Source: Phoenix dactylifera
Lineage: Eukaryota; Streptophyta; Magnoliopsida; Arecales; Arecaceae
Assembly: GCF_009389715.1 (NCBI RefSeq)
Contig: NC_052405.1
Span: 11,052,694-11,116,693, forward strand
Direction of reading: 5' to 3'
DNA length: 64,000 nt
Shown here: piece after piece, positions 42,000 through 56,262 of the stretch
How the letters are laid out: each line of letters starts with the position of its first letter
Position numbering within the stretch: position 1 is the first letter of the stretch
Notes under the pieces: generated by a model
The model's input: only the letters and a program-made list of their open reading frames with translations
What the model was told of the DNA's origin: nothing
Database searches by the model: none
Position numbers and translations under genes: made by a program

Positions 42000-43416
42000 T
42001 ATTTTTCAGAATGTAGAGAACTTAAACAACAACAATGATTACATTTCAAAAGCTGCTCATTTCTCCTTGTAATTTGATTTAAAGCTATATCCTCAAAAAA
42101 AAATTCAATGACAACTTAGCTTCAAACAAGCTCAGGTTTTTTCAGCTTAATTTGATTTATGTTTTAATATAACTGTTCCATTTTAGATATTGTGGCATGT
42201 GACCTCTAACTCAGTGCAATTACTGGTTGGATGTCATGATAAAGTCCATATTTTATTTTGCATACTTGGTAATATAAATGTCAATTTTATTGCCCGCGCC
42301 GTAAAGATGTTAGTTCCAAGTTGTTATTCTGCTGATTAAATTGAATAGATTGTTTGAGATTAAAAAAACTTTACCTACTTTCATACATATCTATTTTAAA
42401 GGCCCAGCATTAGTTGCCAGACAACTTGATTACAGGGTGATTTCATAGTTATGTACCATTTCTTTGTTTGGTGTTGGTTCAAAGAACTCTATGTTGCCCC
42501 AACCAGGGCAGGCTGATAAAATCCGAAATATGCATTTGATCGGCTTCCGCTGGATCTTCTTGTTTGAGTACCAGAGGATACATGTGAATACATTCAGAAT
42601 ATTTAAGCTACAAATATGTCCTTTTTGTATTTGGAGAAGGGCTTGTATATTAGTGCAAGACTGCGGCCATAAATTCATTGCTCACTAGGGCTTTTCAGAT
42701 TAGTGCTGGGTAGATTCACTTCTTTCATCAGGTATGGTGAACGCATATCAACTTTGGATTTGATGTCAACAGTCCTTTTATTTATGGGTGTATTGGAATT
42801 TAAATCTTGGTCTTTATGAATCTAGAGCTTAAGCTGTATCACTTGGCTTTCCAAGTTCTTTTGCAAATTAGCTATGACAAATCGAAAGAAGTGGATTGTT
42901 TCATAGTCTGGTGTTACAGATTTCCTCTTTCCAATTTCATATGGGAGGAAACTTTTTGAGATCCTTGCATGTATCATTCCTCATTCTGAATAGATTGCGA
43001 GTCCTCAAGTAATCAACAGTTCATTTATCAACCACCTAGATCTGTGCATCTTCTAATATCCTAATGTCAGATCTGTCACACATCCAACTTTATATCCTTC
43101 TATCATCTGGGCTTTCAGAAAACATAAAGCATATCTGACAAGCCTCATCAATCCTTGCGCTAGCATTTACATCCTGCAGCTGGCGTTCACCTCAAAAGAG
43201 CCCTAAAAAGACCCCCCACTTGCTGAAAAAATAGGGCAAGTGAAATCCAGCTGACTTCATTCACCCTGATTGGGGGAGGAGTCGGTCCTAAAGCACTATG
43301 ATGATGCATGGTATAGAGTAGTAACATGTTCTTGTAGTACTTGAATGTTCATGGTAGAGTCAAACAAACATTAAATTTATTTTTTTGTTCTTATAGTAAT
43401 TGAATGTTCTTGTATA

Positions 43417-43417
<1 letters not shown>
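42000..43417. other. 3' UTR of the F-box gene and intergenic DNA
   Basis: There is no supported coding sequence. The first several hundred bases are T-rich and suit a 3' UTR. Confidence 0.5.
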
Positions 43418-43460
<43 letters not shown>

Positions 43461-43463
43461 AAA
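43418..43463. repeat. Homopolymer junction: about 33 C then 13 A
   Basis: An uninterrupted C run of about 33 bases is followed at once by 13 A's, ending 13 bases before the MITE target duplication. The length is likely to be unstable or mis-called in the assembly. Confidence 0.9.
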
Positions 43464-43478
43464 GCTTCTCTACTCTTA

Positions 43479-43959
43479 GGGCTCGTTTGGTTCGCGGGAA
43501 AAGAAGGGGGGAAAGTGTGGTCAACGGAAAAGTAATGAGATGCCTCTTGTTTGGTTGGAGTTTTCAAAGGAGAGAGTAGGGAAAGTTGTATTCCCATGGG
43601 AATGTGATTCCCACATTTCATGGAAAAGTCTTTCCCATGAGAAACATGGGAAAGTTACTTTCCCATGAGGCGGGAATCACTCCATTTTTACTTTTTCCCA
43701 AAAAGTCCCTTCAGCATTAAAGAAGCATTAAAGAAGTATTAAAAACCTAATTTTTATTAAGGGCATAATAGGAATTATATATAACTTTCCTAGGAAAATG
43801 GATGGCCAACCAAACATAAGCACCTTGGAAATTTGTCACTTTCCCATGGTTAACCAAACATACCAAAAGTACTTTCCTAGGCATCCTCTTTCTAGGAATT
43901 TGTTTTCCAGGAATCATATTCCTAGGAAGGACAATGCTTCCCGCGAACCAAACGAGCCC
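43479..43959. mobile_element. PIF/Harbinger-type (Tourist-like) MITE, 481 bp
   Basis: The terminal inverted repeats are GGGCTCGTTTGGTTCGCGGG at the left and its complement at the right, flanked by TTA on both sides (43476-43478 and 43960-43962). A 3-bp TTA duplication is the Harbinger preference. The interior is rich in TTTCCCATG and its complement and can fold on itself. There is no ORF. A second copy lies at 63562. Confidence 0.93.
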
Positions 43960-43962
43960 TTA

Positions 43963-44799
43963 AGAACCAACTCCAGCTCTTCCCCTGGACGAATTTATCA
44001 TAACATAAAGTGCTTCAACTAAACCGACCAGGATAAAGGCTATCTATATTGGTGCAAGCAAAAACCTGAAGATGGGGAGAGGTGACAATAAACATCAAGA
44101 ACACCTCCAATTATCAAAAGACATTGTCGAAGTAAATAAAGTTAGAAAAAAGTTATGTATAAGAGCGAACGAAACAAAATTAACAAGCTGCTGAATTACT
44201 TGTGAAGAGCTCAATCATTAAAAGTAGTTCAGATAATTGTCTGCCCAATGAAAAATTTAAGTACAGAGAGGAGCTTAATAAATATATGGCACATCCTCCT
44301 CGGTTCCACTGATTTCAGCTTACAGAAATGTCAGTGTGTTTTGCAATGGGATGCCATTGGTTGGTTTGCATCAGAATAGAAGAAATCAAAAGCAAAATAT
44401 CCACATGCTGCAAAACTAGAGGATAGAAGGTTTTGGAACGCTGAGATTCACAATTTAAGACATGAAACATAAAAATAGCAAAGCAAAACCCTGATCACAA
44501 AATACTGATACGTATTGCCAATCTACAGATTAAGACAGTTTCACATAGTTCCCTCTAGAAATTTATTTTGCAAAATTTATAACCTTCCCCTCATAAACAT
44601 GGAACCAAGAATTGAAGAAGCTCCTGAAGAAAGAGAAAAAAGAAAAACCTTCGTTCTTTTCTTGTATATACACAAACATCACCCACTGTACCAGAGCTGT
44701 CGATGCTCTTAATAACCAGTCCGAGATGACAAAACAGCCACAATATGAGATTGCAGGCACCAGCATTACAAAACCCCTTAAATACTGCAACTCCAAGAC
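43963..44799. other. Downstream region of FAS1 (3' UTR side)
   Basis: It lies just 3' of the FAS1 stop on the minus strand, so the part near 44400-44799 is probably its 3' UTR. No other gene is seen. Confidence 0.5.
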
Positions 44800-47700
44800 T
44801 TAAAATGAAGAGCGGACTATGACTGGGTCTATGCGGTGCTGATCTTCAACAAGATGAGCCTCTGTCTTGAAGCATGGCTGAGTAGATTTGGGAACATTCA
44901 TGGAATCTTCTGATGGAGGCAAACACCACTTTGAGAATAAAGTTGCTGTACCTTTTGGCCTGCAGCTCTCGTCTGTCAAAAATGATGAATTTTTTTATCA
45001 GCATTTGTTAAGTACAACAAATTTGCCAGCAGCTGCAGAATGAGTGCCAGTTACTAGGTCCTGTATATTGTAATTGCATGAGATCTGGAATTATATGTAC
45101 AGAGAACTCCTTATACCTGGAGAATTTGACAAGCCAAGCCTATCCAAAACCTCTTTCTTAACCTGTGAAAAATTAAAAATGAATTTATTCTTGTATCATC
45201 TTATCTATTTCAGAGCATTGGAGTGGAATTTAGCTCAAAACTATGCCTTTCCTCCTAAAAAACATCATTACAGACCAATTTCAGGTTTCGTATTTCCATA
45301 AAAAAGATAGTTCACAGATAATACAACTTACCTGCCAACAATTATCCACAAAATCTGATATCTCATGCACTTTAGTTCTCAAACAGGACTTGGTGCTGGA
45401 TGGGAATTTGCAGTGCAATAAATCTACCAACTTGCTCATCCCATGAGGGTATGACTGGATGCACTCAACCTGCATGGTCAATGATCTGTCATGCCAAAGG
45501 AGAACATTAAAAAAAGAAACAATCGCAAGCCCAATCACCATTCATTGATTTTTTTGTTCTTTTATTCTTCTTCAGTTCAGGTCGAAAATAGAAGAAGTTA
45601 AGTCGATCCAAGTTGGCAAGGAAGCAAGTTTAATGAGAAAATACAAGCACTGTACATTTATTTGTAGCACACTTACAAATTCTGAGAGGTTTGAATCTGG
45701 AATAACTGCTGCATAAACTACAGGTGTTGAGCTGCTCTTACTTTGGGGTCGGCAAATCTCTTGGTCCTTCGATGAATTGTGATTTATTGATTGATCTATG
45801 ATAGAGCCTCCAGGGCAGGGTTGCATGCATAGTGCTTGCAAACATATCTGCTCAAACTTTGGTGTCCCAACTAGACCCACTGCTGAAATTAGTTCAACTT
45901 TTTCATGCATGAGATTTGATATGACGAATGGTTGATTCTTTCGGAGAGCCTGCTCAGTCACAGTACAAAGATACTTCTGATGCCCGAGCGATGCTCTGAA
46001 TTCCTCACTTTCAATCTCAAGCTTAAAAGAAGATGAGCTTTTGGCCTCATCCTCCATGACATTTGATGGGCTGTCAACTCGAACACCCTGCTCGGTCAAA
46101 ATCAGATTTAATTTTTAAACCAGCACTGAGTGTGATGCACATGAGTAATTGCGATATCAAGATCAAGATATTTGAAATTTATGTCAGATGGTAGACACAC
46201 TCCTAAATAATAGTTGTTAAACAGAGTTTACATAATAGTAGACATAAACAGGATGCCTTATGTAATTTATCTGAGATCAATCACTCACAATCAAACTAAC
46301 GGCAATTCATTTCATCTCTACATCTAACTTTTTCCAAAGGGAAAAAATCATGATCCATGATGCCTAATTAGAAGTTTCTTTATTGATATTGGAAGAACAA
46401 GAATAAAACAATGGAAACAGAACCTTTCAAGCAGGCTTGTCATAACTCTTTTGTTTTTTCTTTTTCTTTTTGACCAAGATAATATATATGCAGAAAAATG
46501 AAATAAAAAGTATATTTACAAAATGGATTATAATTTTTTATCTAACTGATCAAACCCACTCAAAAAGATAAAATATTGACTTCTGCATGATATTATAGCA
46601 TTCCAGTCATACGAAATTCGCTGAAACAATGCAAAATTTCACATTGATGGATAGTGGTTTAGATCTAATGAAGATACCTCATCCTCTGAGAGATAACCAT
46701 CGGGCACAAAGAAGCTGTCTTCATTTTCATCTTCGTCCTCCCTATTTAGGCTTCCTTCATCTAACAGTTCCTCCTCATTGTCCTCGTTGCAATCTGACAG
46801 GCTTTCACCCGGATCCTCCTACAAAAAGAAAACAAATCCTAAACCAACTACTGGAAATGATCTAGTTTCATCGAAAGAATAAGATAAATACCTCTTCCCA
46901 TTCCTCATCACTGTCAATGTCATATTCCAAATCTGGGTCCTTCTTAAAGGGGTGTCGTGGCCCAACAACACTACTAAAATTTGCAGGAAATCAAATATCA
47001 ATACAAAAACAATCATCAAGTTTGTGATGATAAAAGGAAATCAGATACTATGAGAGCAAAATCAACGACATTGAGCTTGCCTTTTCCTGTGCCATGTACC
47101 ATAATATGCAGGCCTGGGACTCTTGTCAAACTGCAGTAGCTTTTTGATCATTGACAGGACACAAGTTGGAGCCACATAGCCATCAGTCTGACATGAGATT
47201 TCATTTGGGATAGTTTCCTCCCATTTATCAACCAGCGTATCCGTGGTTGGTTCCCCATTACCACTCAGTTTATTACAGGCAAGACCCTTATTTGGAGTTG
47301 GAACTTTTCCAATGGATGATCCTCGCAGCTTAAGTTCTTTAATCAATTCAACCTTTGGATTTCGCCTTACTCCCCACCGGTTGGATCTATTGGAATAACG
47401 TGCTTTGTGCCAGCTAGCAACATGCAACCTGAAATGCGCGACCAAAAAGTCAAATTTTACTGGATCTCTCAAGTCCAAAATTATTCAGAATATCTTTCTT
47501 TATGTATTTTTCTAAAAATTGTCGACATGGAACTGCTCCTCTTTGTCACACTATTTGGAATGCTTGTCTAGCCCATGCTGGCAAAGCCCTCAAGTCGTAT
47601 ATTCTAATCGTGCAATAGCAGCATGGAAGGTTCCTAGGAAACAGTCCTTCGGAATGTAAACTGGACTGTAAACTGACATAGGCAGATGAAAACAAGGATA

Positions 47701-50700
47701 GAAAGAGTGACCGGCAAAGATGTGCAGCTTTAGCATTCCAAATTTAGAAATATACAATCCCATATTTTAACAAACCGTAAGTTTCAAATGAAATGGCACA
47801 TGATATTCCTATTTCCCCTAATATCTATTTTATTGTCTCTGGCGTAAACAAATTCTTGCCTGAACTTACCAAACCTTGACCAAGTTACCCATTTTTACCG
47901 AAATCAATTTTCTTTTAAAACTTCATGACCACAGATATCATGAGGGAAAAAATCAAGAAAAAAATAATCAAGAATGAAAGGAAGAAAGGAAAGCTGCAAC
48001 TAACTTGCGAAGGTCCTCCACAGTAGGCAGGCTCGCTTCCTCAGAAATGACACGGTCCATCATTTCAACAAGATCTTCAGTTTTACAAGGTGATCCAGAT
48101 ACTGGAGCTTTTTTTGGTGGCATTTTCTTTGAGTTGTCTGAACAATCATTGCTCTTCTTACTTTTAAGAAAGCGTTCCATAATTGTAGCTTGCTTTTGTA
48201 AGGCAAGTTGCTTTCTCAATTCAGCTTCTTCCTTTTCCCGGCGTCGTTGATTCCTCTCAGCTTCTTCTTTCTGCCTTTTACATTGTTTTCTCAGTTCAGC
48301 TTGTTCTTTTTCATGACGTCTTTGCTCTTTTTCAGCTTCTTTTTGTAGCCGCTTAAGTTCCTTTTCCTGCAAAGCAACAATATATATTTAAGGTTGGTGG
48401 GATTGCAAGCAAGATAATTCACATATGGTATAAAATACTATCAAGGGCTGCATATGAACCAAGCTGTTCTTGAACAATTCAAGCTTGGATCTTGGCTTGC
48501 CACGAACTTATTTGGGCTCATCCAACAATTACACAGATGAAGCTCAACCTCACTAGACTGATTATTTACGAAGCCAAACTTAAAGAAAACCTAGTTCGGC
48601 TCAATTATGTTTGTAGGCTAAACTTGAATTGTATTAACATAAAAAATGAACAATAGAAAATGTTTGAATTTTGATAAAAAATAAGCAAGTTTTAGAGCTC
48701 ATTATAATCTTTTAATCATTAAACTTGACACTAGAATTAGGAGAGCTAGAATCTAATTCAGTTTCCATACAGAGAGAAGCTTGGTTTTGTATATGTTTAA
48801 TCCAGTCCAAACTTGTTCACAAGCGCAACCTAGTTTTTTTTTTTATATAGTGCAATCCAGCATCCATTTCTATAAACCATCCATGGATTAACTACTTGAG
48901 TTTGGTTTGAGTTGCAGCTGTAACTTTCGGTTTCAATAGTTTCAAATCTAAATTTTAGAGTTTTGGCCAAAATAATTAAAAAACAAAACATATAAAATTG
49001 TTAGATAACATTTTAAATTATTTTCAATCACATATGTTCTTTATGAGTAGTTTTGGTAGTTTAGGACGAATTTAATATTATATGTAGTAAAATTCATAAA
49101 GTATACTAACAATATCATGCTGTAACCGTACATATTATTTACTTATTGCACTTCAATTGTTCAAAACTAAATTGTAAAATTTAAAAGCCAAGTGTATTTT
49201 CTTCATCATTATATCGCAGATCTTGAAAAAGTCTTGAATTTAGCATTTCTTTTTTATATTTTGCGGCTAAGAGGCCAGTTAAATAAATTCATGTAATTGC
49301 AGAAAACTATTATTCATTTTATGTAAAAAAATGTGTTAATTATGGTGAATGATGGTTTCCTGTATTTAGTTGTCCATATTAGTTCTTTCATATTAGTCTC
49401 TAAAAAATACTATAATGGATCCTGGCTAGCATTTATTAAAAATTAACATTTATTAGAAAATAAGATAATATTTCTTAAAAAAGGGGTCGTCGTTGGTTTA
49501 AACTGAACCCGCCCATGCACCTTTTTTTGAAGGGGGTTGAGTAGTTGACTTTAACTTGCCTCTTCAGAAACTAATAAATTTTGATCAAAACTTCAAACCT
49601 TGAAATTATGATGAAACCTCAAACAAGCTTCCTAAAACTAATTTGCCCAATCCTCAGATGCCTTGTTAATTGTTTTATTTGTGTAGTCTAAGCTCATACT
49701 ACTATTTATCAAGGTTTTTTCGACTCTCTACAGGTTTGCCCAGATTCAGTTGACTTCTACAGTTGCAGCAAGTTTTGGAAGTTTCAGCCTAAATTGACCA
49801 AACCTACTTATTTTTTCTTTGTTTAGAAAGTATATGTGCTTATATGTTTTCTTCTGCTCTCTTTTTCTTTGAATTTCATTACTAATTAGATTGTATTATA
49901 TGTTGCTATATCTCTTTTTTTTTTGACTTGTTTACATGCTTCCGAAAACAAAATGTAATAATGAAATAAAATGGGGTTTTTATTTAGATAGGCTTCTCAT
50001 GCTTAGTCAGGTCATTAAAATCAAATAGAATAAAATATAATCAGATAGATTTTTTTTTTCTTGCTTAGATAAGTTATTACAATGAAATAAATTGTAATAT
50101 GCTTAAATGGGTTATTAAAACGAAATAAAATAAAAAGTGTTTGCATGTCTTTTCCTTGCTTAGATGGACTGCTAATTTTATACTCTGTGACCATGAATAT
50201 GTATATACAGATGATTATATATTCTTTATTTTCAATTGAATGATGTTTGGTATTTAAACTTAACAAATTATTATGTTCATGCCATATACTTAATGCATTA
50301 AACCTCAATAGTCAATATAGTTCAATTTAGGACTAAAACTACCTAAACTACAATAAATAACTCAAAATATAATAACAACTATGTGATATAACTTGCCTTA
50401 ATTTATTTTACCTTTCTCTTAGTTTTTCTATTTTTTTGACTTTCTTAATTAAAACTCCAAAAGTCGGAGTAAAACTACCATATCCGAAACTCTATCTAGG
50501 GGACCAAAAACCGAAACTAAGTTTTAAAACCTTGCTATATTCACTCAACCCATTGAATCTTTGATTTTTAACTTCGTCTATGTGGAAAAATTTATCAACA
50601 TTGGGATAGTTCCTTATAAAACCTTTCATGACACTGAAGCAGCAAGATCTCACCATCATATTTGTTTTACACAAAAGCAATATACACTTGGTTTCCTTCA

Positions 50701-53700
50701 TCATGGCCTTCTTGCAAGGGTATGAAATCACCTAGGCAGTCCAGGGAAGTAACGTCATTTAAGGTCTAAGCGGAATGCCTATCCATGTGGATTTTTGGAG
50801 AAAACATCATTAAAAATGACAAAAATAGTTCATTTCATAAATAGAATCATAGATAGCCTTGCATGATCTAATGATATATGTATTGTACATAAACATTGAT
50901 TAAAGAGCATCGTATTGGTAAATGGTAAGGTCATTAATCACTTAAACTAAGCAATAATGGCATATTTGGTTTATCACAGTGGTTTTATTTACATTAATTT
51001 TTTATGAGCGATTCAAATATCTAAAGCTTCCTAGCAACATAACATTGTCAAGCATCACTTATTGTTTATGGGTACACATTGTAATGCATTTGCTTCTCTC
51101 TCTTAAAGTAGATATGTGTTTAGTTAGAAAGAGAATGAATCAAAAAACGTAAGGCCCTAATAAATTAAGGAACAATGTGGTTGCTTAAGACAAGGTGGAC
51201 CCTAGGCAGTCAGGTGCTCTCCTAGGTGCCAAAATATGTGCTCAGATGACAATCTCACTTGAAGACCTAGAAAGTGCTAGTGCCTAAGCAATTGGGTTGC
51301 CTAGGCACCTAAGCAACCCCCTTTGACAACCTTGCATTCATGGAGCACAAACAGTAGCTTTTCCTATAGAATTTCTTAAATATTATGTATCTGACCCAAA
51401 AAATGATCTTTTAGATGATGCTTGTTTGTATCCGCAAGACCTCACTAAAAGCAAGACACGGCATTGTATACTAAACACATTTTAAGTCTTCTACTGAGCA
51501 AACTACATTTGGACATGGACATGAAACTGCTATGACATAAAGAGATTCCAAGAGAAGCGAATCCTATTTCCTCTTCTAATAAACTTGATGGCCTACTACA
51601 ATCCTCGCAAGTTATACAGCGATTACGTGTTGAACTTTTGACTGTTACACAAATTGTAGACTTACCAATATCTTAGAAAATGAAGAAATATAATGTCTTG
51701 TTCGGGTCCTAAGCAAAAGTTATCATGACATGGCCATGGCCTCATACAAACTTCAATGGTTAAACTACCCCTTTAACAAGCTGGGAGAACATCTTCATAG
51801 CCGTATGGCATTATATTGCACCAGTCATGCTACTTTAGATATTATTGCAAACAAGTACTTAAATCCCAGTCCCAATGCCTGTAAATTGGACATCTGGTTG
51901 GCATCATACTGGAATGCCCACATGTTGACATCGTACACTAGCATCCCTACCAGGATCGCTTTCTTTCCCTTTTTTCATTTATCTGATGTTTGTTAATGTT
52001 ATTTAGGGTTTTTATTTGTTTGTTTAGGTTATGTGAGGTTTTTGAGTTTTTAGTGTTAATACTGATCATAGCACAATTTGGCCTGGATTATTTTTATGGT
52101 GCTTTAATTATAGCTAAGCTACTCTATGAAAACATAGTCATAAGCTAACTTTGGCATTCCCGAAACTAACCTTTTTCCTTCTTCTTCCTCTCTTTCCACC
52201 ATCTTTATTCCTCGCACTCAAATGCAACACAAAGGAAAAAGCCAGCCTGACATTTTTTGATTGCATCCTGGAAGTTCTCGAGACGAACCAGCTAGTCCTG
52301 CTTCTTTTCCCACTTGGTACCAAGTGAGGCAGGACTATACCAGCCAATCCTAAGTTTTCAATGTTCCAGACTCATCCCACGAAGTGGTCAATCACTAATC
52401 TATCCAATTTGTATGGTATGGCAAAATATCAACTAGGACATAAATCCATGGTTGCAAATAACGGCCAGTTGAAAGGGGAGCTTCCTCACTAAACTTGCAA
52501 ATGTTTTTACTAGACCTCTTGAAAGATACATTTCAGCAAATCATCAACTTGATGGGCATCTAGAACCTTAATGCTCCAACTTGAGAGAGACATAAAGAAG
52601 ACTGACAGCTTTCTTCTTATTTTAGCTTGCAGATAATCAGGCTCAAATGATGGCTCTCCTTTTCACCTTCACCGTCCATTCTTGTCAGAAAGGAAAAAAG
52701 TTTTAGGTTGCCATATTTGGAATCTCCATGGAAAATTTAGTAGGGAATGGGGGTCTGCAGATTAGATCTCATGCCCCCTGCCAACATGGGTATTGCTTGT
52801 TCCCTGCTTAAGATAAGGAAAGGTGAGACAAATAGGAGAAGTCAAAAGGTGGGGATCGGCAGGTCAGGTCGATCTCAGGTTGGGCTGATTTCATGTATCA
52901 AGTCCCTAAGGGCCTGTCCCACAACCAACCCGCAGTCAACCCACCTAACTCGCATCTAACCTGCTAACCCATTTAACCAATTCAGGTTTATTTAATAACT
53001 TTTTATTGTATCTGCATGCTATTTATTTTTCACAATTTCCAGGGTTATTCATGCTACAAATTATTTCAAAATCCTCTTTTGCTATATCAAATAATCAAGT
53101 GATTTCAAAATGCTGATGTTGCAGGTTGTTCTTATCCTAGAACATATTGGGGGAAACCCCTGCATCTACCAAAAGAATATATTTTTTTGCAATTAACAAA
53201 TAAAATCATATTAAAGATACAAATAATGGTTCATATCATTCAGTACATGAAAATTAAAATATATAATAAAAATATAATGACATAAATTCCTCATGACATG
53301 ATAGATTGAGGGGTCTTGACCCAAATCTGAGCCGTTGGGGATTCGGGGTTGGCAAATGCATACCTGACTCACAAACCCAATGGGTTGGACTAGCCGGGTC
53401 TTGGGTTCGCCATCAGGTCTAGGACAGGTCAGGTTGGGTAAAGGGATCCAGATCAAGATTGCCACCCCTAGATCTGATCCAATAGTTTTAGTCACCTATT
53501 ATGGAAACCTCATTGTTTCCTATTAGAAAAGCAAGTTATGTACAAACCCAATCATCTTCGTATAATTACCAGCAATCTTTGAAAACTTCCCATACTATTG
53601 GGAATCCATTCAGTAAGAACTTGCATCTACATACATAGGATCAATATGAATGAATACCCAGGAATTATAGCTGAAAGCCTGAAACTTTGTTCTAAACAAG

Positions 53701-56262
53701 TTAGTCAAGCTTAGGTAATGCTTGAGACAAAGGCGAGCTCAATTTGGGTTCAACCAGATGAAGCTTAATGAATTTGATACTCAGCTCAGCTGGTTTGCAT
53801 CCCTTATACCATAATGCTCAAAATCAGCAAGTTAATTAAGATTTTTTTTCTTTTTTTTCGCTTATGTAGTTATTTAAGAAAATTAACTGCCTAAGCAACC
53901 AATAAGCAGTACCTCATGTTTAAAAAGTAAAACATCTGACAATTCTGACCAACTACTTGGTTGTACAAACAGTTCGTGCCAGGGCATGTTATTTCAAGTA
54001 AAAATATCTTGGGTTGCCTGTTAGTGCACATGAAAAGTTCCCTAGGTCCAGATAATGCTGACATGGCAACTAAGCATTCAACCAACCCCCCATCTATGCA
54101 CCAACTCCTAGCACTAATCCCCTCATGTCATGTGGCAGAGAAAACTTTTTGGGTGCATAAAACCAGTGCCCCCAGCACTGTTGGATAAATTCTCAGGTAC
54201 AAGAAAGTAGCAACATCTTAAAGCAGATTAGTTATATGTATTCACATGGAAGAAGGCAGTGAACCTTAATCACATGTCAGCATATACAAGAAATTTGTAA
54301 GCTTGGAGGGTTACAGGCCCCGATAGAAGTAGGCTTCCTAACTATTACACATAAATCTTCTCTGAAAATTTTGATATACACATAACTCAGTAAACATATG
54401 ATATCAATATAACATCACATCAGTGAACTTAACACTTACAGCTTGACACTTCTCCTTCTGAAGTTCACGATCCACTCTTTTCTTCTCATTCTTAGGGTCA
54501 AAATCCTTGATTAACACCTCGTTTGGCTTGGCTTCTCTCACACACCTAATAACAAGTGGATTTTGCATTCAGTGGTTTAAATATCCGTCCAAGGAATATA
54601 AAGCAAGAAAAAAATTAAGGAAAACTTGTCACAAACACGCATACATGTCAGTAACATTCTTTTGTTTCAACCTTTCAACCAGTGACCTGATTCCCATTCC
54701 ATTTATTGCTTTTCCAAGCTTTTCCAATGCTTTCAAAAGCTCAGTTTTATAATTTTCATGGCTTTCTGGAATGGACAATGCTGACAGTGTTGCTGCAATA
54801 AGAGAAACATTATTAATACCCAGAGCTGAAAATTACAAAGGGAAGCTCTTTGTATGCATAGAAGGCAATATTACATTTTCAGCAAACAACCATGTCCCCA
54901 GAATCTATTAGTGAAGTACAGGAGGAAAATGAACAACAGAGATCTGCCATCTTTCTGTTAAGGTAAAAAAAGATGAGAGAAAAGGCACAGGGTATGAAAT
55001 GAAAATGCTATTGAAATCATAAAATATTCAAGGCATCTATATCAGTTATTTGGCAAAAAATTGTGATTTGTACTGCATCAATATGCCTTACATAAATGAT
55101 ACAAACCTTATAAAAATATAATTTACCCAACTATTAGAAGGAAATCACTCTAAGCCAAATAGATAAGTGGGAAAAAGTGGGAGAAAATGGCACTGGAAAG
55201 TTCATAGTGTGCATGTAAATATATCTGTTAAAGGATAGCATTATCACACCTGCTCCATTATTTCAGTCATTAAGTGCAAATAAACCAGAATTATAGACAT
55301 TGTTTTCCACAACAAAATGCAGAATAACTAAGTCACCAGTTTAGCAAAATATTGTAAGCCCTAAACTCCTTGCCATTGTTGAAATCTGGTAGAGGAAAAA
55401 GGCAGATGATGAATCATGTTTAAGAATTTAGAATCAGATTTGGTGCCATGAGGTTTCATTTAGACTCACTTCAGCGAGAAGCAATATCTTGACCAGGACA
55501 GGTTCTTACCTGAAAGAGCAGAAATCCTCTCATGAATTTTCTCCCGACCTATGCGCCGAATGCTCAAAATCCAATGATGAGACATGGGAAGCAGCTTCAT
55601 ATCTCTTGTCTGAATGGTTAAGGGCATCAAGAAAAAGCATAAGAAGAACAGTGTTTCATGCCGGTCAATATCAACCAAAATAGAAGATAAAAAAATCAAC
55701 CAATAGTTGAGAAAAAAATGATCAGTGGTATGACCTCCCAACACCAGAGGCACAGCTGAGATTCATCTTCTAATACATCAGCATCAGGATTGGCAATCCC
55801 ATACATCACTCTCTGCCCAATGAAAAGCACTGTACTACGGACTGATGCCAATGTAATCCCTTCCCAATTCCCCCCTCTTGCCTTCAACTTAACATAAATC
55901 TCATCCACCAACTTGGAAAAGGGGAGACTGCTCTCCTCCAGCAAGCAGGCAACCACTGAATTGTTCGACAACAGAGCATAATCATCCAAACGCAACTTAT
56001 AAGACGAAACCTCATTGTAGTACTCGAACAGCTCCTCAAGCTCGTGGCGATATTTTGTGATCAAAGACTCCTTATCTGCACCAATCACATTCTCCTCGAC
56101 TGAAGCTCTTTTCCGTTTTAAAGGTTTCTTAGCCCCCTTCTCTTGATTTATTGCTGTATCTTGCAACTGTTTAAATCTCCCAGAGGGAGATTTATCAAAA
56201 CCATGTTCTCTCATCAATTTGAGGCCCATTCGAGCATTCCACTTCACAACTATTTGATACAA
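44800..56262 (-). CDS. FAS1: Chromatin assembly factor 1 large subunit FAS1
   Basis: FAS1 (CAF-1 p150) deposits H3-H4 on newly copied DNA with FAS2 and MSI1. Coding exons in gene order: 56262-55735, 55609-55510, 54792-54645, 54545-54440, 48366-48005, 47428-47081, 46973-46892, 46818-46678, 46087-45677, 45469-45332, 45162-45117 and 44960-44800. All phases agree and give about 856 residues, within the family range. Visible parts are LEDESQLCLWCWE then TRDMKLLP, the charged KER coiled coil (exon 5), KLLQFDKSPRPAYYGTWHRK, the acidic ED region with DSDEEWEEEDPGESLSDC and VPDGYLSEDEGV, and a C-terminal FSKWCLPPS. The intron after 47081 is GC-AG. The last exon has two acceptors 13 bases apart; only the inner one keeps FSKWCLPPS. 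The start is uncertain: ATG 56262 or 56229, or an upstream exon. All conserved regions are intact. Confidence 0.9.
48367..54439 (-). other. Long FAS1 intron (about 6.1 kb)
   Basis: It separates the exon ending KCQA from the KER exon beginning EKELKRLQ. It is AT-rich with no internal coding exon. It holds degenerate repeats: a TAGGCACCTAAG-like patch near 51200-51320, and a GGGTTG/CCCAACC-rich stretch at about 52840-53480 ending TTGCCACCCCTAG, which looks like an old non-autonomous DNA element. Boundaries could not be set. Confidence 0.65.

Noticed and set aside
45281-45541. Single-exon reading of ORFs such as 45281-45541 or 46099-45572
   Set aside because: They are FAS1 exons extended into introns; splice sites and phase give the shorter exons listed.
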